Shown piece by piece: positions 44,804-53,859 of a DNA stretch of 64,000 nt (position 1 is the first letter of the stretch; the number at the start of each line of letters is the position of its first letter). The notes under the pieces were generated by a model. The model was not told the DNA's origin. It was given only the letters and a program-made list of their open reading frames with translations, and ran no database searches. Source of the stretch: Comamonas composti DSM 21721. Its GTDB lineage: Bacteria > Pseudomonadota > Gammaproteobacteria > Burkholderiales > Burkholderiaceae_C. The stretch covers positions 1-64,000 of the forward strand of contig NZ_AUCQ01000028.1 in assembly GCF_000429845.1 (NCBI RefSeq), read 5' to 3'. The translations under genes were made by a program, and so were the position numbers.

Positions 44804-47115
44804 CGTGCGGAGTCGCCCATGGGCCGGCCATCGCCCAGGCCCGTGAGCGCGCCCTGCAGACTGACCCAGAGACCGGCATCCATGGGCCGGCCGAAGTAAA
44901 AGCCCTGGAGCACGATGGCCTCATCCCAGGCAAGCAGGGCTTCGAGCTGCTCGCGCACCTCCACCCCCTCGGCGACCACGCGCATGCCCAGCCTCTTGCC
45001 CAGCAACAAAATGGCCTCGACTAGGGAGGCGCTGGTGCTCAGCACATGGCAGTCGCGCACAAAGGACTTGTCCACCTTGAGCTCCTGAAACGGCAACTGG
45101 TTGAGATAGGCCATGGAGGAGTGGCCGGTACCGAAGTCGTCCAGGGCCAGCTCCACGCCCAGGGCCCTGAGCTCGGTCAGGCGCTTGCGCGCTTCATCCA
45201 CATCGCGCATGACCACGTTCTCGGTGATCTCCAGCGTCAGCCGCTGCGCATCGGCGCCCGTGCGCAGCAAGGTCTCGCGCAGCTTGCTGACGAAATCCTG
45301 CTGATGAAACTGGCGCCCGCTGATATTTACCGACAGACGCCAGCCCTGCTGTACGAAGTCCGGGCTCAGCAGCAACTCGCAAGCCTGGGCCAGCACCCAG
45401 TCGCCAAGTGTGACGATCAGGTCCGACTCCTCGGCCAGCGCAATGAACTCCCTGGGCTCGACCATGCCCAGGCGCGGGTGCTTCCAGCGCAGCAGCAGCT
45501 CGGCCCCATGGCAACGCCCCCGGCCATCGACCTGGGAGTGCAAAAAGGCCTGGATCTGCCCAGCCGAAATCCCGTGGCGCAAATCCCTCTCCAGACGAAA
45601 GCGCCTGCTGACAGCCCTGGCCATGCCGGGCTCGAACATCACGACCTGGCCAAAGCCCGCGAGCTTGGCCTGGTGCAAGGCCAGGCCTGCGCGGCGCAGC
45701 ACATCGCGGCTGGGATTGCCGGTGCGCGACACCGTGAACACCGCCCCCCCTACGCAGCAGCTGGCAAGCACCTCCTCCTTGATCTCCTCCAGCCTCAGCG
45801 GCCAGCTCAGGGTTGCAAGCAGCTTGCAGGCCAGCGCACGCATGGCCGCATCGGCCTCAGCGGCGCTCTGACCGGCGCCCTCCACCAGCACCGCAAACTC
45901 GTCTCCGCCCAGATGCGCGAGCAGCGGCCCTGCCGGCAGGCCGCCGGACAGCCTCAAGGCCATGGCATGCAGCAGCACATCGCCACGCCGGGTACCCCGC
46001 ACGTCATTGAAGGTCGTGAACCTGTCCATATCGAGCAGCAAAAGACCATGATGCAGCAGCCGCCCCTCGACCTCTTTGACACGCGCCAGCTCCTTGAGCC
46101 TCTGGGTCAGCGTCCAGCGGTTGGGCAGACCGGTCAGCGCATCAAAGTGCACCAGCGCCTGTATGCGCTGCTCGGCCCGCACATGCTCGGTCAGGTCGTG
46201 CTTGAGCTCCACATAGTTGATGATGCTGCCGTCGGCGCTGCGAATCGGCGCCAGCAGCACCGACTCCAGCAGCTCGCGGCCTTCACGTGTCCTGTTGGTC
46301 ATGCGGCCGCGCCATAGCTCGCCCCGGTTGAGCTGCTCCCGGGCCTTGGCCCAGGAGCTGGCATCGAGCCCCATGCATGAGTAACGGCATGAGGATCCGC
46401 CAAGCACCTCATGGCGCGCAAAGCCTGTGCGCTGCACAAAGGCCTCGTTGACATAGACGATGTTCAGCGCCACGTCCGTGATCACAATGCTCTCCGGGCT
46501 TTGCTCCACGGCACGATGGAATTTTCTGAGCTCGTCCCGGTTGAGCTCCAGATCGGCCAGCGTCGCCTTCACCTCCTTGGCCCGCCCTTCCAGCCTGGTC
46601 CTGGCCAGCAAGGTCACACGGACCGTCAGCCCCAGCAGAGCCGCAAAGTACAGCACCCAGACCAGCAATGACTCCTCATGCTGGAGGCTGTCCTCGGCAC
46701 CACGCCAGTCGCCCAGCCCCAGCAGCCCCATGAGCAGCAAGGTCATGAACAGCATCAGTTGTGCCGCTCGTTCGTTGAGCAACCAGGCGCACAAGGCCAT
46801 CAAGGCCGGAAAGGCCATCAGCGCCGTGCTGTGCAGGCCGCCTGTGGCAAGCACGGTCCCCAATTGGGAAAGCCAGATCCCCCAGACAAAGAACTGGGCT
46901 GCAATGCGCCAGTGCCAGCGCGTGCCCAGCAGCACCGCACACAGGCTGACCACGGCGGCCGAGAGGCTGAGAATCGCACTGAAGCGCGGCACCGAATCAA
47001 GAGCCAGCAAGGACAAGGCCAACGAAACCGTCAAACTTGCAATCCAGATGCTGCTGACCCAGATCACACGACGCATCGACAGCCGCACCTGATCCCGGGC
47101 TGCTTGATTCTCCAT
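44800..47115 (-). CDS. Membrane PAS-GGDEF-EAL cyclic-di-GMP protein
   Basis: A 771-residue inner-membrane signalling protein. Residues about 15-185 hold several membrane helices; a PAS domain (about 205-310; ESIVITDVALNIVYVNEAFVQRTGF) follows; GGDEF (about 325-490; LLLDMDRFTTFNDVRG and HLGGDEFAVLVEG); then EAL (about 505-755; ELLLRWKHPRLGM, EITENVVM, LDDFGTGHSS, VVAEGVE). Both active sites look largely intact, with ELL in place of EAL. No RxxD inhibitory site is clear. It may make or degrade c-di-GMP. Confidence 0.9.
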   Translation of the reverse strand: MENQAARDQVRLSMRRVIWVSSIWIASLTVSLALSLLALDSVPRFSAILSLSAAVVSLCAVLLGTRWHWRIAAQFFVWGIWLSQLGTVLATGGLHSTALMAFPALMALCAWLLNERAAQLMLFMTLLLMGLLGLGDWRGAEDSLQHEESLLVWVLYFAALLGLTVRVTLLARTRLEGRAKEVKATLADLELNRDELRKFHRAVEQSPESIVITDVALNIVYVNEAFVQRTGFARHEVLGGSSCRYSCMGLDASSWAKAREQLNRGELWRGRMTNRTREGRELLESVLLAPIRSADGSIINYVELKHDLTEHVRAEQRIQALVHFDALTGLPNRWTLTQRLKELARVKEVEGRLLHHGLLLLDMDRFTTFNDVRGTRRGDVLLHAMALRLSGGLPAGPLLAHLGGDEFAVLVEGAGQSAAEADAAMRALACKLLATLSWPLRLEEIKEEVLASCCVGGAVFTVSRTGNPSRDVLRRAGLALHQAKLAGFGQVVMFEPGMARAVSRRFRLERDLRHGISAGQIQAFLHSQVDGRGRCHGAELLLRWKHPRLGMVEPREFIALAEESDLIVTLGDWVLAQACELLLSPDFVQQGWRLSVNISGRQFHQQDFVSKLRETLLRTGADAQRLTLEITENVVMRDVDEARKRLTELRALGVELALDDFGTGHSSMAYLNQLPFQELKVDKSFVRDCHVLSTSASLVEAILLLGKRLGMRVVAEGVEVREQLEALLAWDEAIVLQGFYFGRPMDAGLWVSLQGALTGLGDGRPMGDSAR

Positions 47116-47249
47116 GCCATTGCCCCAATCAAAACCGCCTCATGCGGCGGTCGCCAAAGGCAACTCTGAACGATTTCCCGGATTGCAGATACCAACAACC
47201 TTGATCACGCAATGGGGATGGACGCCCGCGCGCAGCAGACCCAGGCCGA

Positions 47250-48194
47250 TCAGCGCGCCTCGCGTGCAGGCTTTTTGCGCGCCTTCATTGCGTCCTTGCG
47301 TGCCTGGCGCTCGGCATCCCTGGCCTGGCCTGCAGCCAGCCATTGCTCGAATTCGGCCGGTGTCTCCAGCGTGATGCAGCCCAGGTTGTGGGCGCGAAAG
47401 TCCGTGAGCACCAGCTCGGCCGCCTTTTGCACATTGACCCGCCCTCCCCCCATCATGGCGCCGCGCTTGCGGCCAATGGCTTCGAGCAGTTCGTCATCAT
47501 GCAGTTGCGCAATCCGCTGCTCGCCCAGGCCCAGCTTGTAGCGTGCCTCCAGCCGTGCCCCGTAGCTCTTTTGCAGATAGGACAGCAACTCCAGTGCCAC
47601 CAGCTCCTCGTCATAGGCATTGCGGCCCACGGCGCCGCTGGCTGCGAGGTTGTAGCCGCTTTGCTCGACGATGATGCGCGGCCACAGCATGCCGGGCGTA
47701 TCCCACAGATAGAAGTCGTCGGCCAGCACGATGCGCTGCTCCAGCTTGGTGATGCCGGCCTCATCGCCGGTCTTGGCCTGTTTTTTGCCACTCATGGAAT
47801 TGATCAGCGTGGACTTGCCTGCATTCGGCACGCCGCAGATCAGCACGCGCATGGGCTTGGCCATGCCGCCGCGCTGGGGCGCGAGCAGCTTGCACTGCTC
47901 GATGAGCCGGCGCGTGGGCGCGGGCTCGGACGCATCGAGCGCAATCGCCCGGGTCTGGCTCTGGGCGTTGTACCAGTCCAGCCATAGCAGGGTGCGCTCG
48001 GGGTCGGCCAGATCCTGCTTGTTGAGCACCTTCAGCCTCGGCTTGTGGTCGGTAAGCTCCTGCAGCAAGGGATTGGCGCTGGAGCCGGGCAGGCGTGCGT
48101 CCAGCACTTCGATGACCACATCGATTTCCTTGACGCGCTCGGCAATCGCCTTGCGCGTGAGATGCATATGACCTGGGAACCACTGGATGGCCAT
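47250..48194 (-). CDS. ylqF: Ribosome biogenesis GTPase YlqF/RbgA
   Basis: A 314-residue circularly permuted GTPase. Motif order is permuted as in YlqF: G4 LNKQDLADPE near residue 59 comes before G1 ICGVPNAGKSTLINSM near 121, then G3 WDTPGMLWPRI near 165. It assists large ribosomal subunit assembly in characterised bacteria. GAAGG lies 8 nt before the ATG at 48194. A basic C-terminal tail (RQARKDAMKARKKPAREAR) may bind RNA. Confidence 0.92.
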   Translation of the reverse strand: MAIQWFPGHMHLTRKAIAERVKEIDVVIEVLDARLPGSSANPLLQELTDHKPRLKVLNKQDLADPERTLLWLDWYNAQSQTRAIALDASEPAPTRRLIEQCKLLAPQRGGMAKPMRVLICGVPNAGKSTLINSMSGKKQAKTGDEAGITKLEQRIVLADDFYLWDTPGMLWPRIIVEQSGYNLAASGAVGRNAYDEELVALELLSYLQKSYGARLEARYKLGLGEQRIAQLHDDELLEAIGRKRGAMMGGGRVNVQKAAELVLTDFRAHNLGCITLETPAEFEQWLAAGQARDAERQARKDAMKARKKPAREAR

Positions 48195-48224
48195 TGAAAA
48201 AACCTTCATGAAATGGGATAGCGT

Positions 48225-48400
48225 CCTGAGCGGCTTTGCCGCTCGCTCCCCAAGGGAGGACGACAGCCTCAGCGCAAGAAACGGCCCCTGCTCGCTGTCA
48301 CGAGCCTGGGCCGCGCCGGCCTTATACGCTGGGCCACTGCCCTTGCTCGTTCGCCCTTCAGGGGAAAGGCCTGGGGCGGGGCCTGATCGCAGAGCGCTGC
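48225..48400. repeat. Dispersed intergenic repeat, C-rich family, copy 3 (inverted)
   Basis: Blocks such as CCTGAG, GAGGACGACAG, GGCCCCTGCTCGCTGTC and AGCCTGGGCC are the reverse complement of blocks in 3531-3655. It lies in the divergent region between ylqF and the small membrane protein, so promoters must lie in or beside it. Confidence 0.6.
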
Positions 48401-48481
48401 GGCGCCTATTGTCCCTGGCCGGCAGGCTCTCGGGAGCGCAAGCATAATCGGCAGCTGATTTTCTCACCGGAAACCGCAGCC

Positions 48482-48727
48482 ATGTCCTTGTCCGATACCC
48501 CCTCTTCCCGCAAAACCTCGCGCAAGGCCGACAACGAACTGCTGATCAAGGGCCTGACCTGCGCCATCATCGGTCTGGTGATCCTGCTTGCACCGCGCTT
48601 CATGGCCCCCAGCGGCATGACCCAGATACTGGCCCAGTCCCATATCGTGGGCTGGTTTGCGCTGCTGCTGGGCACGGCCTTTGTATTGCTGTTCGCGCGC
48701 CGCAAGGCCGCGCGCGGCAAGGATTAG
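48482..48727 (+). CDS. Small membrane protein, two predicted helices
   Basis: An 81-residue protein with a Ser/Lys-rich N-terminus and two hydrophobic segments (about residues 24-42, LTCAIIGLVILLAP, and 53-71, HIVGWFALLLGTAFVLLFA), then a basic tail ARRKAARGKD. Location inner membrane by prediction. Family not recognised. The next gene starts 5 bp later, so the two are probably cotranscribed. Confidence 0.7.
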   Translation: MSLSDTPSSRKTSRKADNELLIKGLTCAIIGLVILLAPRFMAPSGMTQILAQSHIVGWFALLLGTAFVLLFARRKAARGKD

Positions 48728-48732
48728 CCGCC

Positions 48733-48939
48733 GTGCAGGCCAGCCCTCTGGACCAGGCCAGGGCCCGCATCGCAACCTGGCAGCAGCGCGCCGCCCAGGT
48801 CCAGCAGGCACTGCGTGCTCCGCCGCCCGAGCCCACGAGCTGCTGCGGGCGCGGCTGCAACGGCTGTGTCTGGGAAGGCTATTACGACGCCCTGCAGTTC
48901 TGGTGCGAGGACGCCGAGCGGGCTCTGGCCCCTGCCTGA
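48733..48939 (+). CDS. Oxidoreductase-like domain protein
   Basis: A 68-residue protein with the Oxidored-like signature PTSCCGRGCNGCVWEGYYDAL near its middle: four Cys in CCxxGCxxCVW order. In eukaryotes this domain ends larger mitochondrial proteins; bacterial small versions have no known function. The start is a GTG at 48733. It ends 1 bp before the convergent gshA stop. Confidence 0.8.
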   Translation: MQASPLDQARARIATWQQRAAQVQQALRAPPPEPTSCCGRGCNGCVWEGYYDALQFWCEDAERALAPA

Positions 48940-48940
48940 C

Positions 48941-50479
48941 TCACAGCAGGTTGGCAGCCGACATATAGCGCTGACGCCACTGCTCGAAATCCAGACCGCC
49001 CTGCGCATCGGCGACCTCCATATCCCTTTGCTCCTGTAGGGACTGGGCTGCCCACTGCTCGAAGCGCTGCTGCTGCTCGCCGCTCCAGGGCAGGGCCAGC
49101 AGGCTGTCGCGCGAATGTTCGGAGCTCGCCAGTGCAAAACGCGCAAAGCTGTTGCCATAAAGCCCGATGATCTGTTCGAGCACGCGTGCCGAAGGCGTTT
49201 GCACCGGCTGCTCGACACGTGCCAGGGCCTGGGCCAGAGCCTGGCTGTAGTCTTCGCAGTCATGGGCCCTGTCCAGGGCCAGAGCAAAAGGCTGGCATTG
49301 GGCGAGCACCTCCTGCGCCCAGTCACGCAGACCGATTTCGCGGCCGCCGCGCAGCAGCATCAAGCCAGGCTCGCGGCCGCGCTCGGCCGTCAGGTGCTGG
49401 TTGTGCTTGAGCTCGGCGATTTCCTCGGGCGTGTCCGGCGGGCTGTCGCTCATGAGGCAGTGCAGCAGGAACACATCGAGCATGCGCATAGTGGGCGCGG
49501 CAATGCCGACCTGCTCGAAGGGATCGAGATCCATGAGCCGCACTTCCACATACTCGACACCGCGCTCGCGCAGCGCATGCAGCGGGCGCTCGCCCCGACT
49601 GACCGTGCGCTTGGGGCGGATCGTGCCGTAGAACTCGTTCTCGATCTGCAAAAGGCCCGTGCCCAGCTGGTTGTAGTCGCCGCCGGGATTGCGCACACCC
49701 AGCTGCTCATAGGCGGGGTATGCCCGGGTCAGCGCCTCATGCAGGGAGTCCGCATATCCTTGCAGGCCGTTGTAGCTCACATTGATGCTGGCCTGGGCAT
49801 CGCTTTGATAACCCAGCCGCCCCATGCGCAGCGAAGTCGCATGCGGCAGATAAAGCGCCTGGCCCTCGCTGCCCAGACGCTGCAGCCTGTGCTCGCGCCC
49901 CTGCACAAAACAGGGGCACAGCGCGGGCGAGGCACCGTACAGGTACAGCAGCACGAAGGCGTGGCGGCGAAAGTTGCGGATCAGCGAGAAGTACTCGCTG
50001 CTGCTCACCCCCGGCAGGGACCAGTTGTAGTGGATGCCCGAGATGGTCTGCATGCGCCGCCCGTAGCGATGGCCCAGGCCCATGCGGTAAACGCTTTTGG
50101 AGCGCCCCGAATGCGAAGAGCCATAGCGGGCCAGCGGAATGGTCTCATCCGTGGGCAACTGGCAGGGCATGCTCGATGCCCACAGCATCTCCCCGCCCTG
50201 CTCCTTGAGCGTGCGCAGCACGAACTGATGGATATGCACCAGCTCGTCCAGACATTCCTCAACGCCCAGGCGCGCACCCGTGATCAGCTCGATCTGGGAT
50301 TCGCTGTAATCGGTGGTGATATGGGGATGGGTCAGCGCCGCTCCCAGCGCCAGCGGATGCGGAGTCAGGGCCAAAGAACCAGAGGGCTGCACACGCAGCC
50401 CTTCTTTTTCTATGCCTCGGCGAATGCCTTTAAGCCTATCGGAATCGGGGATCGCCATGGGCGCCTGCGATATCTTCAT
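48941..50479 (-). CDS. gshA: Glutamate-cysteine ligase
   Basis: A 512-residue GshA of the gammaproteobacterial type (E. coli 518). It catalyses the first step of glutathione synthesis. Motifs: GIRRGIEKEGLRV near residue 20, DYSESQIELITGA near 58, SGIHYNWSLP near 145, NEFYGTIRPKR near 284. An alternative start at 50458 has AGG upstream and cannot be excluded. The upstream gap contains a MITE-like element. Confidence 0.93.
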   Translation of the reverse strand: MKISQAPMAIPDSDRLKGIRRGIEKEGLRVQPSGSLALTPHPLALGAALTHPHITTDYSESQIELITGARLGVEECLDELVHIHQFVLRTLKEQGGEMLWASSMPCQLPTDETIPLARYGSSHSGRSKSVYRMGLGHRYGRRMQTISGIHYNWSLPGVSSSEYFSLIRNFRRHAFVLLYLYGASPALCPCFVQGREHRLQRLGSEGQALYLPHATSLRMGRLGYQSDAQASINVSYNGLQGYADSLHEALTRAYPAYEQLGVRNPGGDYNQLGTGLLQIENEFYGTIRPKRTVSRGERPLHALRERGVEYVEVRLMDLDPFEQVGIAAPTMRMLDVFLLHCLMSDSPPDTPEEIAELKHNQHLTAERGREPGLMLLRGGREIGLRDWAQEVLAQCQPFALALDRAHDCEDYSQALAQALARVEQPVQTPSARVLEQIIGLYGNSFARFALASSEHSRDSLLALPWSGEQQQRFEQWAAQSLQEQRDMEVADAQGGLDFEQWRQRYMSAANLL

Positions 50480-50697
50480 TCTGGTTTACCGATTTGTTGA
50501 TGGAGGCCGAAGGCAAGGCCCGACCCAAACGCCCCGCATGATAGAGAAACCCGGAACAGTGCGAGAGCAGCCCGCCGTTTAACCACTGGTTTTGGCCTGT
50601 TGCACGGCCCGCCTTGCGCGAATCCGAAAGGAATATGTCAGCGTTGGTCTGCACCAGGGCCGCAAAGCCCCAGAAAAAATGCCCGCAGGCCGAAACC

Positions 50698-50970
50698 TGA
50701 GAACGTGTTTACGATCTCTACGCTGCCGCGTTGGAGCGCAATCGGGATGAGTTCAAAGCGATGGGGCACAGCTTGCACCGGGGTGCAAGCAAGGGCCAGC
50801 GCGAAGAAATCGCCCGATTTCGCTCCAACCCTTGGGGCCAGTGCCTTTGCGGGCGGTCTGCAGCGTTGCGAATCCTCGCAATAGCACGGCTATTGCTGCG
50901 GTGTCGCGCCTTGCATCCCATCCCGCAAAGACACTGGCGCGGCACCGAGGAGATCGTAAACACGTTCTGA
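50698..50970 (+). repeat. MITE-like element, copy C (complete, 267 bp plus TGA duplication)
   Basis: Element 50701-50967 has the same perfect 18-bp terminal inverted repeats as copy B and differs from it at about ten internal positions by eye. It is flanked by TGA at 50698-50700 and 50968-50970. The change of flank from TAA (copy B) to TGA with unchanged ends defines the element borders and the TNA target duplication. Confidence 0.9.
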
Positions 50971-51018
50971 GGGCATTGTGGCGGGAATGCAAGCGCCCTG
51001 CTTTGCCAGACATGGACC

Positions 51019-51040
51019 TGAGAGCGTGAACACGCTCCAA
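51019..51040. repeat. Solo 16-bp palindromic element
   Basis: TGA (51019-51021), GAGCGTGAACACGCTC (51022-51037, the reverse complement of the 26079-26094 element), then CAA. Only the left border is a TNA; the right one may have mutated from TGA or TAA. Confidence 0.65.
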
Positions 51041-51171
51041 GGAAAACACCTCGCACAAATGCCAGTTCGCTTGCCAATGCATTTGCCAGTTGACTTGCCA
51101 GTTCACTGTCGGCCTATTTCCCTGGCCTTTTCTGGGTGCCGGGACGCAGGGCAAACCAACCGCCCAAACGC

Positions 51172-51186
51172 TTAGAACGTGTTTTA
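51172..51186. repeat. Half-site of the palindromic element on the SDR stop codon
   Basis: TTA (51172-51174), GAACGTGTT (51175-51183), TTA (51184-51186). The right TTA is the TAA stop codon of the SDR gene read on the minus strand. It looks like a half-element kept between two target repeats. Confidence 0.55.
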
Positions 51187-52089
51187 AGCGGCGGACATGG
51201 CCTTGCCGACTTCTAGCGTACCCTGGGCCGCGCCGCTGGCCGGAACCTGCTCGCCCTCGCGCGCCACCACCTGGGCCAGACTCGCTGCCAGTTGCTCGGG
51301 CACCTGCTCACCCAGTCCCAGGTAAACACCTTGGGTCAGCGTGATGTGGGCAGCTTCAAAGCCTCCCGCGCCCGCGCACAGCGTGGTGCGTGTAGGAGCA
51401 CTCTCATGAGCCAGCACCAGCATGGCCGGCACCACGGCCTCGGGCTTGAGCGCAGCCAGCACCTGTTCGGGCATCAGCCCTTCGGTCATGCGCGTGGCAG
51501 CCGTGGGCGCGAGTGCGTTCACATGAATGCCGTACTTGGCCCCCTCTATGGCCAGGGTCTGCATCAAGCCCACCTGGGCCAGCTTGGCCGCACCGTAATT
51601 GGCCTGGCCGAAGTTTCCATACAAGCCCGTCGAGGACGTGGTCATCACGATGCGCCCGTAATTCTGGGCCTGCATGTGGGGCCACACGGCCTTGCAGCAA
51701 TGGGCTGCGCCCATCAGGTGTACGTCGACGACGAGACGGAAGTCCTCCATCTCCATCTTGGCAAAGCTCTTGTCACGCAAGATGCCGGCGTTGTTGACCA
51801 GAATGTCCACGCGGCCCCAGGCATCGACCGCCTGCTGAACCATGGCCTGCACGGCCGCGAAATCGGTCACCGAAGCACCATTGGCCAGAGCCTCGCCACC
51901 TGCGGCGCGGATCTCGTCCACCACTTTCTGAGCCGCACTCGCCGATCCGCCGCTGCCATCCAGGGCTCCGCCCAGATCGTTCACCAGCACCTTGGCGCCG
52001 CGCGCTGCCAGCGCCAGCGCATGCAGGCGACCCAGGCCACCGCCCGCACCCGTCACGATGGCCACGCGGCCCTTGAAGTCGATCTCCAT
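51184..52089 (-). CDS. Short-chain dehydrogenase, (3R)-hydroxyacyl-CoA dehydrogenase type
   Basis: A 301-residue SDR. Cofactor motif VTGAGGGLGRLHALALA, NNAGILRD, and catalytic Ser-Tyr-Lys in TTSSTGLYGNFGQANYGAAK. The extended N-terminal pattern with VLVNDLGG and GSGGSASAAQKVVDEI matches the hydroxyacyl-CoA dehydrogenase part of peroxisomal multifunctional enzyme 2, suggesting a beta-oxidation role. AAGGAG lies 8 nt before the ATG at 52089; a GTG at 52098 is less likely. No other fatty-acid gene adjoins it. Confidence 0.87.
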   Translation of the reverse strand: MEIDFKGRVAIVTGAGGGLGRLHALALAARGAKVLVNDLGGALDGSGGSASAAQKVVDEIRAAGGEALANGASVTDFAAVQAMVQQAVDAWGRVDILVNNAGILRDKSFAKMEMEDFRLVVDVHLMGAAHCCKAVWPHMQAQNYGRIVMTTSSTGLYGNFGQANYGAAKLAQVGLMQTLAIEGAKYGIHVNALAPTAATRMTEGLMPEQVLAALKPEAVVPAMLVLAHESAPTRTTLCAGAGGFEAAHITLTQGVYLGLGEQVPEQLAASLAQVVAREGEQVPASGAAQGTLEVGKAMSAA

Positions 52090-52179
52090 TCGTTTCACTC
52101 CTTGTTGTTCTACCTTCGGGCCAGCTCACATGCTGCAGCCCAGGCCCCCAGAATGTAGACGCTGTGAACCGGCCTTGCC

Positions 52180-52450
52180 GTAGCTCAGGTGACTTGTTCA
52201 GTCCGAGCAGGGGTTTTCCCCATTTTTGACTGACAAGCTTGTGGACAAGCTTGAACAACAGCGGGAGACATGATTTAAGTCATTGTTTTAAAATAATTTT
52301 CCTACTTTGCATGTTTTTTAAGCACACCTGCATTCATCCGCAGAAACTTATCCCAGCTCTGCCTGCACAAGCTTGTGAACAACTCCCCTCCACCCCTGGA
52401 TAAGCGGTGCAAGTCATTGATTTGTAACCAGGTCATGACAAGCGCTCAAA
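52180..52450. other. AT-rich intergenic stretch with DnaA-box-like motifs
   Basis: Part of the 663-bp gap between the SDR and TPR genes, clearly lower in GC than its surroundings. It contains TGTGGACAA, TGTGAACAA, TTATCCCAG and CTGGATAAG, each one or two mismatches from a DnaA box, and ACAAGCTTGTG twice. No gene seen. It may be regulatory; an origin is unlikely without dnaA or dnaN nearby. Confidence 0.4.
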
Positions 52451-52489
52451 AAACAGGCAAAAAATCCTGCACCCCACCCGGTTCAGCCC

Positions 52490-52510
52490 TCAGAGCGTGT
52501 TCACGATCTC
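52490..52510. repeat. Left-end relic of the MITE-like element
   Basis: TCA (52490-52492) then GAGCGTGTTCACGATCTC (52493-52510), followed by CGTCGCTGCC where the complete copies have TACGCTGCC. Sequence diverges after that. A second, weaker left tip (TCA GAGCGTGCTTC) occurs at 52673-52685. Confidence 0.6.
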
Positions 52511-52752
52511 CGTCGCTGCCACAGCTGAACTGCAGCCGGATCATGGGCTCGCGGCCGCCCATATCGTGAGGCCGCAGCTTCTCCGATATTGCTGAACCTG
52601 CATCAAGCAAGTTGAAGGCTCTGATTCTGTGGCGATCCTGGCGAACAGGCTCTTGTAGAATTTGTTGCATTCTCAGAGCGTGCTTCAAATGGCTGCTGCC
52701 AGTTTCGGGCTGGTCATTTTTAATTGAAGCCTCTGTGCCTGGAAAACAAGAA

Positions 52753-53787
52753 ATGCTGATGACCCCTGCCTTCTCTCCCGCCTCTTCGCCTGCGCGTTTC
52801 AAGCTGAACCGGCTTTTGTGCATCATGGCCCTGGGTCTTGCCTCGGGTCTGTCGCTGGCAAGCGCTGACGAGGCTGGCGAAATTTCACGCCTGCTCAATG
52901 AAGGCAGGGTGGAGCAGGCGAGCACCAAGGTGGACAACTACTTGCGGGCCAATCCAGGCGATGTGCAGATGCGCTTCATGCAAGGCCTGATCGCTGCAGA
53001 GCAGCACAAGTCCGAGCGTGCCATCAAGATCTTCACCGAGCTCACGCGTGACCACCCGAATCTGCCCGAGCCCTACAACAATCTGGCCGTGCTGTATGCG
53101 GCCCAGGGCCAGGATCAAAAGGCCGTGGAGGTACTGGAGAAGGCCATTCGCGTAAGCCCCGGCTACCCCACGGCCTACGAAAACCTCGGTGACTTGTATG
53201 TGCGCATGGCAGCCGAGCTGTATGGCAAGTCCCTGGAGCTCGATGCATCGAACAAGGCGCTGGAGCCCAAATTCGCCCAACTCTCCAGACTTTTGCCCGG
53301 TGGAGACATTGACCAGCAGGCCTTGTCGGCCCGCACCAAAGACGCGCCTGCAGCCAGCCAGCCGGCACCTTCTCCGCAAAGCGGCTCCTCGGCAATCGCA
53401 GCCAAGGAGCCGCCAGCCTCGCCTGTTGTGCAAGAGGCTGCCCCCAGCCCTGATGTCGAGCAGATCAAGAGCGTGGTGACCCGTTGGGCCAGAGCCTGGG
53501 AAAGCCAGGACCTGGAAAGCTATCTGGGCGCCTACAGCGAACAGTTTGTGCCGGCCGGCGGACTGTCCCTCGACAAGTGGAAGATCCAGCGCAGACAGCG
53601 CATCGTGGGCAGGCCAGACATCACGGTGAAGATCCATGAGGTCAAGGTTTCGGTTCAGGGCGACACGGCCAGTGCACGCTTCCGGCAGGATTACGCTTCG
53701 GGCGTGGTCAAGGATTCGGTCCACAAGACATTGCGCATGAAGCGCGAGGGCGATGCCTGGCGCATCGTCGGCGAGACGACCTCCTGA
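52753..53787 (+). CDS. TPR-repeat exported protein with NTF2-like C-terminal domain
   Basis: A 344-residue protein. A signal peptide-like segment (about residues 16-40, LLCIMALGLASGLSLASA) is followed by TPR repeats (about 45-160; NLPEPYNNLAVLYAAQGQDQKAVEVL), a Pro/Ala-rich linker (about 190-235), and a C-terminal domain (235-344; VTRWARAWESQDLESYLGAYS) like the Cds6/SnoaL-type NTF2 fold found in L,D-transpeptidase partners. A cell-envelope role is plausible. Start at 52753 or 52759. Confidence 0.75.
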   Translation: MLMTPAFSPASSPARFKLNRLLCIMALGLASGLSLASADEAGEISRLLNEGRVEQASTKVDNYLRANPGDVQMRFMQGLIAAEQHKSERAIKIFTELTRDHPNLPEPYNNLAVLYAAQGQDQKAVEVLEKAIRVSPGYPTAYENLGDLYVRMAAELYGKSLELDASNKALEPKFAQLSRLLPGGDIDQQALSARTKDAPAASQPAPSPQSGSSAIAAKEPPASPVVQEAAPSPDVEQIKSVVTRWARAWESQDLESYLGAYSEQFVPAGGLSLDKWKIQRRQRIVGRPDITVKIHEVKVSVQGDTASARFRQDYASGVVKDSVHKTLRMKREGDAWRIVGETTS

Positions 53788-53859
53788 TGATGCGCTCGCA
53801 TCGCTGAAGCAGCAGGCCATTCGGGACTTTGCCCGGCTGGTCTGCGGCACAATGCCGGG

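Larger units (their letters stand above)
50480..51183. other. 704-bp gene-free stretch holding several repeat elements
   Basis: No supported gene. It contains the complete element copy C (50698-50970), a solo 16-bp element (51019-51040) and a half-site on the SDR stop codon (51172-51186). The 50480-50697 part should hold the gshA promoter. Small reading frames inside the repeat also occur in copy B and are judged not to be genes. Confidence 0.6.

Noticed and set aside
44800..47115. Possible inactive EAL domain because the motif reads ELL
   Set aside because: The key Glu is kept, and the other EAL motifs (EITE, DDFGTGHSS, VVAEGVE) are intact; ELL variants occur in working enzymes, so no claim of inactivity is justified.
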